Assembly: GCF_051991245.1 (NCBI RefSeq) | Contig: NC_135413.1 | Coordinates: 28,087,362-28,151,361, forward strand | Length of the DNA stretch: 64,000 nt | From: Festucalex cinctus | Taxonomy: Eukaryota > Chordata > Actinopteri > Syngnathiformes > Syngnathidae | Direction: 5' to 3' | Part shown: in pieces, positions 1 through 11,789 of the stretch | Position numbering within the stretch: position 1 is the first letter of the stretch | How the letters are laid out: every line of letters starts with the position of its first letter | Program-made: the position numbers and the translations under genes | The notes under the pieces: generated by a model | The model's input: only the letters and a program-made list of their open reading frames with translations | The model's database searches: none | What the model was told of the DNA's origin: nothing

Positions 1-159
1 TGAACCAGCGCAAAGCATTTCTGGTTGAAGGGAAAAAATAAAAATAAAACCAAGTGCTGTGCCATCATTGTCTGATTTATTAGTTAACTTTGGAACTCTC
101 TTGAACTATTTGGAAATAAAACTAACTAACTAACTAACGTAATTAATTAATTAAGATCA

Positions 160-540
160 GACTAAGTGCGATTTCTGGAGAAATTGTGTTGGAATGCTGA
201 AAGCTGAATGCTAAGACCAATTGTGCCACCGAGCAGTATCAGACACCTGGTAATGATGATAAGTTATATGTTTGGAAGTGGGCGTGGAAAGTGATACTTA
301 AAAATGTTCACTGTCTGTCCCATTGAAAATGAATGGGGAAAAGTTTATATTAAATGTTAAATTGTACAAATACTGTAAGTAATGTGGAATCAGACGATAT
401 ATACCCCGAGAGGCGTCAATTTTTGAAGCGATTTGAAATTTGAACAATGTAAATTGGAAGTATTATGTGGGAGTTGTTGCACGGCAAAAAAAGTGTGGCG
501 AATAAAAAAAATCACAATAACGTGGGAATGCTTCAGCATA
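160..540 (+). repeat. Interspersed repeat, family A, copy 1
   Basis: This stretch shares long near-identical blocks with 10673-11045 and 55467-55730. Shared blocks include GACTAAGTGC, TTTCTGGAGAAATTG, CCATTGAAAATGAATG and GTAATGTGGAATCAGACGAT, in the same order and on the same strand. It has no open reading frame. Copy 2 lies inside a larger element with inverted terminal repeats (10610-11384), so this copy is probably a fragment of the same non-autonomous DNA transposon. I see no terminal repeats here. Confidence 0.75.
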
Positions 541-1950
541 AATAAATCAAGTTTAAAGCGTCATCTTTTGGGATCATAGTAAAGCTCTGTTCTCAAGAAG
601 AAATAATTAACTGAATTTTCATGTTTCAACTGAGTTTTCAAGTGATTGACAGGTGATTCTAGGTGGCATATGACAAGTTGGGTCAAAGCATGGGGGGAAT
701 GTTGGGTTTTTAGGACACTGAAATTCAATTACCTACTGAATATAAAATTCATTTTATGAAAATGCAAACTTTAACCTTTGTCTTGCTGCTCTGAGTCTCC
801 TCACGGCTCGAATCTATCATCTCAGAAGTAAATAGATGATGCGTCCCCGTTCTTGTTCCAACTGATACGTTTAATGGAGCATGTTTTTCACAGTTTCCTG
901 CGATACTTTTTAGGCATTCGTCCTTCTTCCTTTGTCCAAAAGTAGATTTTGGCAACTGCTGCTATTAGCAGGGTGCTACAAAAACGTTTCAAATGAGTGT
1001 CACGGACAAACCAAGAGGATTGTTGGTCTGTGCTGACTTGGATTTGTGTTCCAGCAGAGATAAGACCTTCCCTACATGAGGCCATGCGAAGGTCTCGGTG
1101 ATAAAACATTTATGAGGCACAGCTGGTTTTTTAAGCCAAGTTTAATGAGAATATTCCACATCTGAGACTCGAGCGCGGACACTTCATTAGGTACACCTGC
1201 GCGATCTAATGAGGTCCGACACCACGAGAGCTCGGGCAGATCTGCAAACTGCAAACGGAAAAAAAAAAGAAAATGACTCCTTTCCTTTTTGGCTCATCGT
1301 TTTGTTTTGTTTTCTGGGGAAGTTATTGCTGTTTATGTAGATGCAATCAGCTGACGCCGCACCCATGAGGCCGTCTCCCCTCAAACAGCGAATCATCACA
1401 AGCTTATCACCAGCAAACCTCAAACGTATCACTTTCAGGCTCGGTCAGATTCAGATCATTTTTTTTGAAGTAAGCTTGTTTTTATGTCAACATCAAACAA
1501 ACAAAAAGCTGCATCAGACAACTGAGACGATTGAAAGCGCCAATTGCAGTGACCCAGACAGGAAACAGACATTTAGCCTTCACAAAGCAGTGTAGCAATG
1601 ATAGGAGCTGCGTAACAAGACCATTTGAACTTAAATCTGATAAACACAGTATTGTTTGTTGCCATTAACACTTTAATAACTCATTCAAATCGAGCAGAGG
1701 AGACATCATAACTCCTCAGCAGTAATATTTGTTGTTTTGTGCAGAGGCTAAAGAATATATGCTTGTGAGTGTTATTATATATCTATCTGCATGTGTTGCT
1801 GCATTGTTTTGGTTTTAAAAATCTGTTGCTAAAGGGCTATTACACCACCACAACATGCTATTTATTAGCACTATATGGTATGACCCATTATGTGCTAGCA
1901 TTGGCTTTAAGCTAGCAAACTTAAAGAGGGAGTCAACCCAATTTTTATTT
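541..1950. other. Gene-free stretch
   Basis: There is no credible coding exon here. The short open frames show no domain and no splice context. Base composition is ordinary AT-rich intergenic DNA with a few homopolymer runs. I see no function. Confidence 0.5.
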
Positions 1951-1984
1951 GTATTTTTTTGACTGGAAATAAGACAATGCAAAT

Positions 1985-2208
<224 letters not shown>

Positions 2209-2236
2209 TTAACCTGTAAAACAAAAATATAAAATA

Positions 2237-2487
2237 AGTTGTGCTGACACACAAACAAAAGCCCTACACCACCGAGTGAATGCTCCCTGTGCACACTCTG
2301 CCAATAATGAGAGCGCCACTGCCCCCTAATGTAGTGGAGGTGCAATTGCACTTTATTCTAGGACAGTAAAAAAAAAATCAAAATAAAAAAATAAAAAAGC
2401 ATGTTCCCCGAGGTCAAACGCGCCTCCCTTGATGGAGCCTCGCGCCCCTCTGGGGGGGCCCGCTCCACTATTTGAGAAGCACTGTAT
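2237..2487. repeat. Probable hAT-type non-autonomous element fragment
   Basis: The segment carries GAGAGCGCCACTGCC and ends near CCACTATTTGAGAAGCACTG. A related copy lies at 44527-44675, with matching blocks around GAGCACACTGACACTGAGAGC and CCCACTATTTCAGAAAGG. It has no transposase frame. The superfamily assignment is from recall of similar fish elements and is tentative. Confidence 0.45.
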
Positions 2488-3751
2488 TAGTGGAATATGA
2501 GTTAAGCAGCACAAATAGCCACACAGAGTTTGCGTGACGCAAATAAGGTTTTTGGAAAGCATGTATAAACCTGCCGCAACCTCGATCCCGGGATCATGAC
2601 AGCAGTGCATGGCACGGTGCACGTCGCTCTCTAGCGGGGAGTCATTTTCCGATAATTTTTACGTGCCAGATGCATAATGTACGCCCACGCCAACCTCTGA
2701 AAATATATTTCTAAAAAACGATTGCACCAATAATTTGTACTTTAAAGCCCCAGTGTGTAGCTCACGACCGCCATCTATCGGTCAAACAAGATAATGCAAT
2801 GATTTTAAGCACACGAACTACGGGGTCCCAGAGAGACCCTACTTCAACAGCCTACCACCAATTTCACCGGAACAGAACGCAAACAACTTCTGGTATCCCT
2901 CGAGTGATGACGTAAGTGAATTGCATTTGTTAGACATACTGTACAGATCCCTAATAATTGTGATTTAGTCATTTAATTTCAGAATTAATATTTTTGTCGG
3001 CATTGTTTGGAAATACTGTACGTCAGCTAATGATAATGGCTATCTATGTTCATATTTGTTAGTGCAACTAAACTATGCAACAGAGAATACACAGTTATGT
3101 TATACGTTTTATAGACATGTGGACCATCTCAAAGGGGGCGAGAGAGACGACGAGGAAGAGAACGCGGTGCCTCGTAACGTACAATTATGTCATCATGGAA
3201 AAATAATTCCATTCGAGCATGCATGTGAAAGGCTCAAAACATACCTTTGCTTGGAATATGTGGTATTTAGATTACATCGTTTGCTGATATATTTAGTATA
3301 TCGTACAAAAATAATGGTGTTAACTGAACTACACACCTGCAACTCAGACTCGTAATTCCCCCCGTGTCTTGTTGCTACTAACCACTCAGAAAAGTGCTGC
3401 TTACAAAAACATTTGAAACCCTTTACTCAGATATCGATTTGTCACCACGTTGAACAATTTTACCTAATAAATATCACTAAGCAACTTAATTAGTTTTGAT
3501 TGAAGATACAACAGCTTCCTTGTACTTCGATGTGCAGGAATTTACATGGCTTTCACAAATAGTCTTGCTCATGTAATAATGTACTTCATTGGCTCAGTGA
3601 CTTTCAGTTCATTGTTTGGTACCTCATCTGACATACAATTGTTACCTTCTTGCAGAGACTCGTACAGGAAATGACCATGGAGGAACATGAAGATATCCAA
3701 GTCCAGCTGATAGACTGACACCAAGAAATACTTTTTGACACATTGCTGACA

Positions 3752-3825
3752 CATCAGCACCACCATGATTTCCTGTACCTGGATCCCACATCAGCACCAC
3801 CATGATTTCCTGTACCTGGATCCCA
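3752..3825. repeat. 37-bp tandem duplication, two copies
   Basis: A 37-bp unit beginning CATCAGCACCACCATG occurs twice head to tail with no mismatch that I can see. On the minus strand it lies in a short open frame, but that frame has no recognisable domain. Confidence 0.85.
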
Positions 3826-4728
3826 GACTGCAGCACCTTGGTGACTTGTGGCAAATAAGTGACACTTTCCCAGATCCTTGAGGACAATTACAAAGGTTTT
3901 TTACCTGGCATATAATTAGTCCATGTCTGACACTTGTAGTTTGTATAACTTTTATATTGTTGTTGTGTGTTAATTTGTACATTTTGAATAACTAAAAAAA
4001 TACTATTTCCTTTGGCGTCAACATGCAGTGTTCATTCGACACCTAACCTAACACTATTTTACATGACCAGAAATGTAAAACATCAAAAGCCTGGAGAATT
4101 ATTATAAATGCTTGCAATGACAAGGAATTCTTCATTGGCCAATGAATGTAAGGTACAGTACATGAAAATGAATGAATAAAATAAAAGTCTACATGAAATG
4201 AACATATTAACTAAAAAAAAAAAAAAATGCTGTTAGAATATAATGAGCTACATGAATTGCAGTTGTTCCAGAATTTTACCAATACGCTGTGCATTTCAAA
4301 ATATGGAAAATAGACATACAGGTTTGGGCCAAAAGTAGTGTTACAGAGCAGGTATGTGTTGTACACAGCTAAAATATCTGATTAACTCAATACCATGATG
4401 TTTTTTGTTTTTTTTGTGTGTGTGTGTGTGTGCTGACATTGCCCCCCATTAACATTGCAACATTCCTCAAACTCTCCCGAACACAGTATGATCTGTAACA
4501 CTACTTTTCGCCTACTCTATGATGTTATTGGGGCAAAATTAAGGAAGGCTTGTCCATTGATTGTGTGAACAGACTGCAGTAAAAATGAAGTCACTTCAAT
4601 GTTTGCTGGTTTTATTAAGTTTGACATGCTCCTTGACTGCACAAGTACATGTTATGGAGTGAGGGCATGTTCCCACCAACGATGATATCATATTCTTCAA
4701 AGGCTTGCTGAGGAAAGTGAGGGAGGAG

Positions 4729-6016
4729 TCACTCCATGGCTTCAGACACCTGGTCAGCAGGTCCTGTGTAAAACAAGTGGTGCTTGTACATGTGACCATT
4801 CCGTATTGCTTCACACAAAAAGTTCATGTAGTGTGCAATGCCGTCCATATGTAAATGACATACCAAGACGTCGGCTGACTTCAGTTTGTTGCAGCTCAGA
4901 TATGGTAGGTGGAGATACTGGTGGTACAACACCGAAGCCTTCTGGGGTCCTCCATTCAAGTGTCCTCATTCGGGGCATTCCAATTTGGCTGCTGACTCTC
5001 CCCTTGATATTTTTTTTTCTTGCAGGTCGGTGATGTATTTAAACGGTGCATGAATGCTTGTATACATCAGAATATGGTTCTGGAACCCCTCAAGTTTGGC
5101 TGTTGATCTAGTGTGACACAAACAAAAACACAATTATAAAATAAAATAGAATAATTGATGATACTACTATATGTCACCAACTTTCCAACAAAGCCCCCAA
5201 AATAGAGGTAAGATCTTTAGTTTTTGGGCCCAAAATATTGTATTAGCTAGATAAAAGTAACTTGACTGCATACTGCATAGAATATGCAAAGGCTGCTTGC
5301 TTGTCGAATTTCCGTGGAAAACGTGGCAGCCTGTAAATTCTTGTGCACCCAATTACACAATGGACCAGTACACACTTGAGTGAGAGAGTTCAGACTCTAG
5401 CAGTGCTTACGGTACAGCCAGCATTTAAGTCCAGAAAGTTATTCCCTGCCGAAAATTTATTTCGAGAACACTATTTTCACCAACCACAACGAAAATAATT
5501 TTCAACTCCTCCACTAATACACTATGCTTTAGATTCTCCATTGAAGTTATGGGCAAATATACCTCCGAAATCACAGTTACATAACATTACACAATGACTT
5601 GCGCATTTACTCTAAATATAACGTGCCAGCGGGAATCTTTTTTTTTTTTCAAAGCAAGTAGCTACATAACGAAATCGTTCGAGTGGTGCGGAGTTGCTAA
5701 TCAACAGATACAGTGATCGTAAAACAAAGGTACGAACATCGTATTAATTAGTACGGAGTATACTTTTTCTCTCGCTCTCAAAACGTAAACACAAATGTAC
5801 TCTTACTTACCGGTCAAGTAGAAAGCAGTCGAAGGCACCGGCACGTCCCAAACCTAGTCTGTTCCTAATTTCTCTCCATCTGGCAAATGCGGCTACAATA
5901 TAAACTCTTGTTTTGTCGCGCTGAAATAAAATAAATTCCCAAAGTAAGTGTGATGCTTGATAATGCTCTCTTCGGGGACCGGAAACTCTTCTTCTTCGTG
6001 GACATGCGGTCGCCAT
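4729..6016 (-). CDS. Tentative three-exon gene, 121-residue protein, unrecognised
   Basis: I do not recognise this protein. The model has three exons in frame: 6016-5811 (ATG at 6016, donor GTAAGT), 4988-4864 (donor GTATGT) and 4763-4729 (acceptor after TTTTACACAG, stop TGA). The phases agree at both joins and give 121 residues. Exon 1 is Arg-rich at the N-terminus (MATACPRRRRV) and contains AFARWREIRNRLGL and FDCFLLDR. The pattern of RW followed later by FLLD recalls N-termini of transposon-related teleost proteins, but that is only an impression. A minus-strand AATAAA at about 4614-4619 fits the 3' end. The acceptor of exon 2 has a poor pyrimidine tract, and other exons may exist (for example near 5200-5350). 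The whole locus may lie inside a degraded DNA transposon (about 2741-6305). Confidence 0.35.
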
Positions 6017-6141
6017 ACAAACCGGAAGTGCGTTCCAAAAACGCGTTAAGAAATGGAGCGCTGAAATTTGTCTTTGACGGCACCCGTAGCAGAAAGATGG
6101 CGGCGAAACATGGCAGACACTAGCAGGCGAGGCGCGGACAT
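6017..6141. promoter_or_regulatory. Candidate bidirectional CpG-rich promoter with YY1-like site
   Basis: Two divergent first exons with strong donors face away from this spacer: the minus-strand exon starting at 6016 (donor GTAAGT), and a plus-strand ATG at 6110 followed by ten codons and a GTAAGA donor after 6141. Between and around them the DNA is CpG-rich and carries AAGATGGCGGC on the plus strand, the classic YY1-type element seen at TATA-less start sites. I could not follow the plus-strand transcript to a second exon. Confidence 0.4.
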
Positions 6142-6305
6142 GTAAGATAATTTGCGATTTCTAGACTAACCGTTATATTTTAAAAAAGTACGTTTATGCG
6201 ATACAACATATCTTTTTACATACTACTAACACAAACAATTGTTTTTTTTTTCGAATGATTTATTATTTCACCACTAGATGCCACTGTATAATACTGAGTG
6301 TACCT

Positions 6306-8233
6306 TTATGAATGAATGACGTTGTTGTCGTCCTATCTCCTCTGTACAGCTTAATGGCGCTATAAATGCTTACTCTCGGTCCAACCTCGCTTTCTGATAA
6401 TGTCATATTTTTCGCAAATGTTACGATACTACAATGTTCTTGGCGCAAATCCCTTGCCATGTGTGGTAAGTCAGGTGCAAATTTGCTCCAAGCGGTCAGT
6501 TTTGTGGGTGCGTGTGCGCCGGCATATGATTAGAGCAATATCCTTAGTGAATAGGTTGGTAACAGGGCGCAGACTGCGGGTGCAGTTGTGGTGCAATATT
6601 TCGCGTTATTACCGGACGCAGTGCATTCTTAGTGAATATCCCTCTATTTCTTTAAATTCGTGGGAGTGTTGTTTACACTTCCTTATACAACGTTCCAAGA
6701 AAATCAGAATGTCCCCTCACTGGTGAGCTATTTTTAGAATAGGCCTGTAGGCTGCTTGTGTGGTCTTTGGGGGCTACCTGATTGTTCACAAATTCTATCT
6801 ACCAAACCATTTGCTGAGATTTTACAGCTAAACAGAATGGTCATACAAGCACCAGCAACAAAACAAAGAACAGAAGTCATCCAGAGGTCAGATGCTGACT
6901 TGAAACAGACACCAGATCTGAAACAATACATTGATTAATCATCCATTTATTACTGTCAGACAGGCTATTAAAACGTTAAAAAATAAAAAAATCTCGTTTG
7001 ATGAGGATATTCTTGGCCGAGGCGGAAAATTCTCAAAATGAACAGCACGTACAGGTTAACGTAACGAGCCGATTCCCGGCATTCATAAAACTTGAAAATA
7101 AACAAGAAGGCTCAATCTCATTTGTTTAAACTTGAACTCCAGCCGACCGACGGGAGTTTGGTTCTCAGCGGAGATGGAAATGAGTGATCGCCCGCCGTGC
7201 GGCGCCTCCCCATGCACATCAAAGACGGGCCTCTTAGATATTGTGCCTCGGTGACCAAAAGCAGCCGGTTCCGAGCATGACCGAGATGACACAAGCCCCT
7301 TACTCCTCGCTGACGGCAACCACGATAAGCTCTCGGTCCAACGTTGCATTTGATGCGTTAACCCCCGCCCACCCTCCCCTTTACCTCATCCTCCTCCTCC
7401 TTCCAGACAGTTTAGAGAAGCGTGTAATGCAAGAGGAAATATCAACGGTGATCTCTTGAACCCTGTCCAAAAAAAAAAAGTCTGTTTTTTCTCTCTTTGG
7501 CTATTTTGGGGAAGTAGTGGGAGCGACTGGGCTTGATGCATGACAAATGGATGTTTCCGTACTTGTGTGGGAGATAGACATCTTGTCCATAATGTCATCT
7601 CGCCAGTGTATTTGAATGTTCTCATTCGCTTCCTATAACCTGCACCTCCTTTTGAACAGTACTGACATGTATGAAATTGAATTACGCAATAATGCAATAT
7701 AAAAAGTATACCATGACATACATAAACACATTCGTGGGCCTTCCCTGCCAAATCAAATGTCTATCGAAGTACCATGACTGACCTGTGAGAGGCAGCATGG
7801 CGCCAGACTACCGAAAAGTAAAAAGAACAAAAAGTAGAACCTGGAAAAAAAAAAAAAAAACAATAAAAAAAAAAATCTATTCATTTTTGGCATTTAATTC
7901 ACCAAAAATTCCCAAAATGGTGCCAAAAATAATTAACTCATCTAAATAAATACATATTTATTGTTGCATTAAGTATAGACACAAATGAAAATACTCAGAA
8001 TTTGATTTATTTAATTTTTTATTTTTTGACAAGTATGTAAAAACACACAAGGAATTCGTCTTCACGGTCAGAACCCGTCCAAGAAATACTAAAAAAAATG
8101 AGAATGCCCAACAGAGGGAGACAAAACGCGAAGCCTGTCGGTTCGCTAATTAGCGTACAGCAGATTGATTGACGGGAACGAGAACTAATCGTTAAGATGA
8201 TCCACCCGGAAGATGCAGCGACAAAATATCCTT

Positions 8234-8268
<35 letters not shown>

Positions 8269-10609
8269 GAATAATAAAATAAAGAAGGAGAAGAAGAAAA
8301 AGAAATTGTATTATACAAAATATGGAAAACAAAAATAAATAATACATCAAAATACAAATAAAAGGTTAATAATAATATGTTTTTAAAAATGTAAATAATC
8401 TTTTTTTTGTTTTTTTTTGACTGAGTCGATAAACAAATAAAAATAATCTATCAAACGCCCCTTCCATTTTATTTATTTTGCGGATGTGGCCATTGAATTT
8501 GAGTAATGCCAATTTGTAATTTACACATTGGGAGAAAAACAACAAACTATAATTTTAAAAAGTAAAGCGTATCATAGACTGAAATACAGTAGTCTAAAAA
8601 CTGTGCCAATTGCAAATTACTCTGTGTGGTGACCCCTGACTGGCAGGGGCTAAGATGAAAGTCAAACAACAACTCGTCTAATTGACGAGCCTAATGCATT
8701 CAAAGAACATTTTTTTCTCCCGCACAAATAATCTCTAATTGGAAGCTTAGGGAAAAACCAAAACTTAAGCAGATCAACTCATAATTACTGAACGGAACCA
8801 GGGAATTTCTAATGTGCTCAGTAAATACATTTACGAGTCGCCAGGATTAGTGGCTCGGGTACGACCGCCGCCTCTGTGCCAAATATCCAACCAACGATGT
8901 GCGCCCTTTTAATTGGGCGGAGGTCCAAAGAGTCAGTCTGCGGGTTAATTGCTAATCTGTCCCGGGGAGTCCGTCTGCCTGGCTGATGTGTAATTTAGGG
9001 GCCGCAGATGGACGCGTAACGCTGTGACAGCAGGATGCCTGAGAGGCGCCTTCACCAGACGTGACTCGCAGAGTTTGGATGGTCTTTAGGGATGAAAGGG
9101 TGGTTCCCCCCCCCATCAGATTTTATGTTTCCTTTTCTCAGTGTGATTCGGTGAGTGCTGTAAATATTCACCATTTATTTCTTATTGTTGTACATAACTG
9201 TTTTAACATTAACACTGTACTTAAATTATGATTCAATTAAATTCACTGTACATAAGCGTTAAAGCATTTTTAGTAAAAAAAAAGAAAAAGAAAAAAGTCA
9301 ACGACAAAACGGTAAAAGTGGCCGATTACCGTGCATATATATATATATATATATATGCGATAAACACTTTTGCCCATTTTTGTCATTTTTAAGATTTTAT
9401 TTTTAGGTTTTTGGTATGAAACTGAATGCAGACATCCCAAAAACATAAAAATGAGGGGGGTGGACAAAATTGTTTTTCACATAGTAGCGATAATATATAC
9501 AATATGATTGGCTGCTTGCAGAGTTGAGTAAAACCGCCTCTTTGAAGTTAATTGCTTCCAATTAACTTTTTCTTTTCTACTTCTTGTCGATCACAGAGAG
9601 GTCTGTTCTAAAAATAGGTCACCGACAATGGGACACGGTGACTTACTAAGAAGGGTTACACCAAAAGAAGAATGTTAACGTTTATTTCAAGTGAACATCA
9701 TACACATTTCTGAAAATGTGTATGAAATAAATCAAATAGATTGTGTTCATCATTGGGGGTGCAGTTTTTATTGATCAAAATATTTAAATAAATGTCATTT
9801 TAGAGCTGTAATTTTAATATATATATATATTTTCTCATAGTTATCATATTGTCAAAATCTGATATCGGCCCAAAGATTACACAAAGCCAACATTAAAAAA
9901 AAAAAAAAAAAATGCTGACTTGTACAATCACTATCAAAGGTGAAGAAACTTTTGTCACATGTTAATGACATAATATAAAACAGGAGCGTGTTCTTCTCTG
10001 GCAACACGTTGTTCTTACGGCATTTGCCAGTTGACGGGGAAATTCTGCACGATGTCGTCTTTTACAACATTTGCAAAGAGGAATTCATTGCATTCGGCAC
10101 CCCCCCCGCAGACATAGTTGACATTTTACGTGCATCTGCTCCCTGCGGGAAGGAAAAACGCGTAATGGCGGCGAAGCAAATGGAAACAGGTGTTGAGATT
10201 TACAGAGGGTTGTTGTGATTCACCGCTAACGATGGGAAATTAGAGAAAGATGCTCGCCAGAACAAATGAACTCATTCCACTTTAGCCCGAGTCATTGCTG
10301 TCAGCGGTCAACGTCATCAAGTTATGCAGCGATGATGATATTTTTTGCAAATTCAAAGAACAAGTTTGCCTGACGGGAAACACTGCTGGGGGATTGATTG
10401 GAAAATTGCTTCGGATGCGATGACTGATTTAACTCATGAAAAATATGTTGTAAACCAGAATTAGTTATTATAGGCTAAAAACATTTTAGACATTTTACCA
10501 TACACTAGTGTAGTGTTAAAATATTACACCATCTACTGTTGTACTTTTTAACACTCAAAATTGGTTCCTTTCATTAACACTCAATTTTTTTTTAATATGA
10601 ACTAAATAT
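6306..10609. other. Gene-free region with possible conserved non-coding islands
   Basis: No coding exon is supportable. Short open frames lack domains and splice context. The region contains an (AAT)n run near 8237-8268, a short (TA)n near 9336-9356, and A/T homopolymers. Two islands stand out from the AT-rich background as moderately GC-rich, non-repetitive sequence: about 7080-7370 and about 8640-9100. Confidence 0.5.
8640..9100. promoter_or_regulatory. Candidate conserved non-coding element
   Basis: This block is of balanced composition, has no simple repeats or long open frame, and is rich in TAAT-core and CAATTA/TTAATTG-type homeodomain motifs (AATTGACG, TAATTGGG, GTTAATTGC). The appearance resembles vertebrate developmental enhancers. 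This is inference from composition only; only cross-species alignment could confirm it. Confidence 0.25.
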
Positions 10610-11384
10610 TTAAAGGGATACTTGACTCGTTGAACAATTTTCATGTCCAGAATGAATTTGATAACTTAACTAGACTAAGTGCAATTTCTGGAGAAATTGT
10701 GTGGGAATGCTGAAAACACATTGAGAGATAAATTATGAAATTATAACCTCCTGGTTACTGGACAATGCGATTTACCAACTGTGTTATATGTATGAAAGTG
10801 ATACTTATAAAAAGTTCAATGACTGTCCCATTGAAAATGAATGGGGAAAGTTGATATTAAATGTTAAATTGTGCAAATACTGTAAGTAATGTGGAATCAG
10901 ACGATATATATACCCCGGGAGGCATCAATTTTTTAAGGTAGTTGAAATTTAAACAGTATAAATTGGAAGCATTATGTGGGAGTTGTTACGCGGCAAAAAA
11001 AGTGTGGAGAATAAATATCACAATAACATATGTGAGAATGCTTCAGCATATTATTTTTCCTGTACAATGAATACCTTTAAGAGGTAATTTTTCGACTTGG
11101 TGTCGACTGATGATGACATCGCCTGTGCTGAAGATTGAGGAAGTAGGTAACAGCCAATCATGGCTCATCTATTTTCTGAGTTTGGTCAGTAGACTGAGCC
11201 ATGATTGGTTGTTACCTACTTCCTCAAGACAGGTGATGTCATCATCAGTCGACAGCAAGTAGTAGAATTACTTTTTAAAGGTACTAATTGTACATGAAAA
11301 ATAATGACGTTACCACATTAATTATTGACAAAATGTTAACTTTTTACTACTGAAAATGGCTCAGAGTCAAGTATCCCTTTAACT
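10610..11384. mobile_element. Non-autonomous DNA transposon with terminal inverted repeats
   Basis: The left end reads TTAAAGGGATACTTGACTC, and the right end is its exact reverse complement at about 11364-11382. The interior holds a copy of repeat family A (10673-11045), then a large palindrome (arms 11102-11167 and 11191-11255). No transposase frame is present. A second, shorter relative starts at 27325 with the same terminal sequence and carries the same palindrome arms, and a single arm is found near 22425-22490. I cannot resolve the target duplication. Confidence 0.75.
11102..11255. repeat. Long inverted repeat (about 65-bp arms, 23-bp loop)
   Basis: The arms contain TCGACTGATGATGACATC and GAGGAAGTAGGTAAC, mirrored as GTTACCTACTTCCTC and GATGTCATCATCAGTCGA. 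The left arm has a small insertion (GAAGATT). An RNA from either strand would form a strong hairpin. The arms belong to the surrounding DNA transposon. Confidence 0.85.
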
Positions 11385-11789
11385 CTGGCAGAGAGTCCAA
11401 AATACTCGTGTCAATTTAAAAAAAAAAAATAATCAACTCCCAAACATGTTAACACTCCAATTTTACTGTGTTGATCACTTTGAAATTTCGAAACAAGATT
11501 GTAAAAAAAAAAAAGAAAAAAGAAAAAAAAATGATGACAAGATCTTGCCAGTCACGTGCCTCCCAAACAAATACATTCATTTTCCGCATGTCTCGTCTGT
11601 AAGTGTTGCAACATGACAACACTTGCTGGCGTCTTCTGAGAACTGAAAGTAGACTTGACCAACGCAAGTTCCTTCCTCTGGAAGATTCACTTCTTTCTAA
11701 GGGCTTCACAATGACCACTTCATGACAGAAAAAGGAGCATCTTGTACTGCTTCTTATCTGTTTTGATCCCATTTTCTGTATCTCGAATC

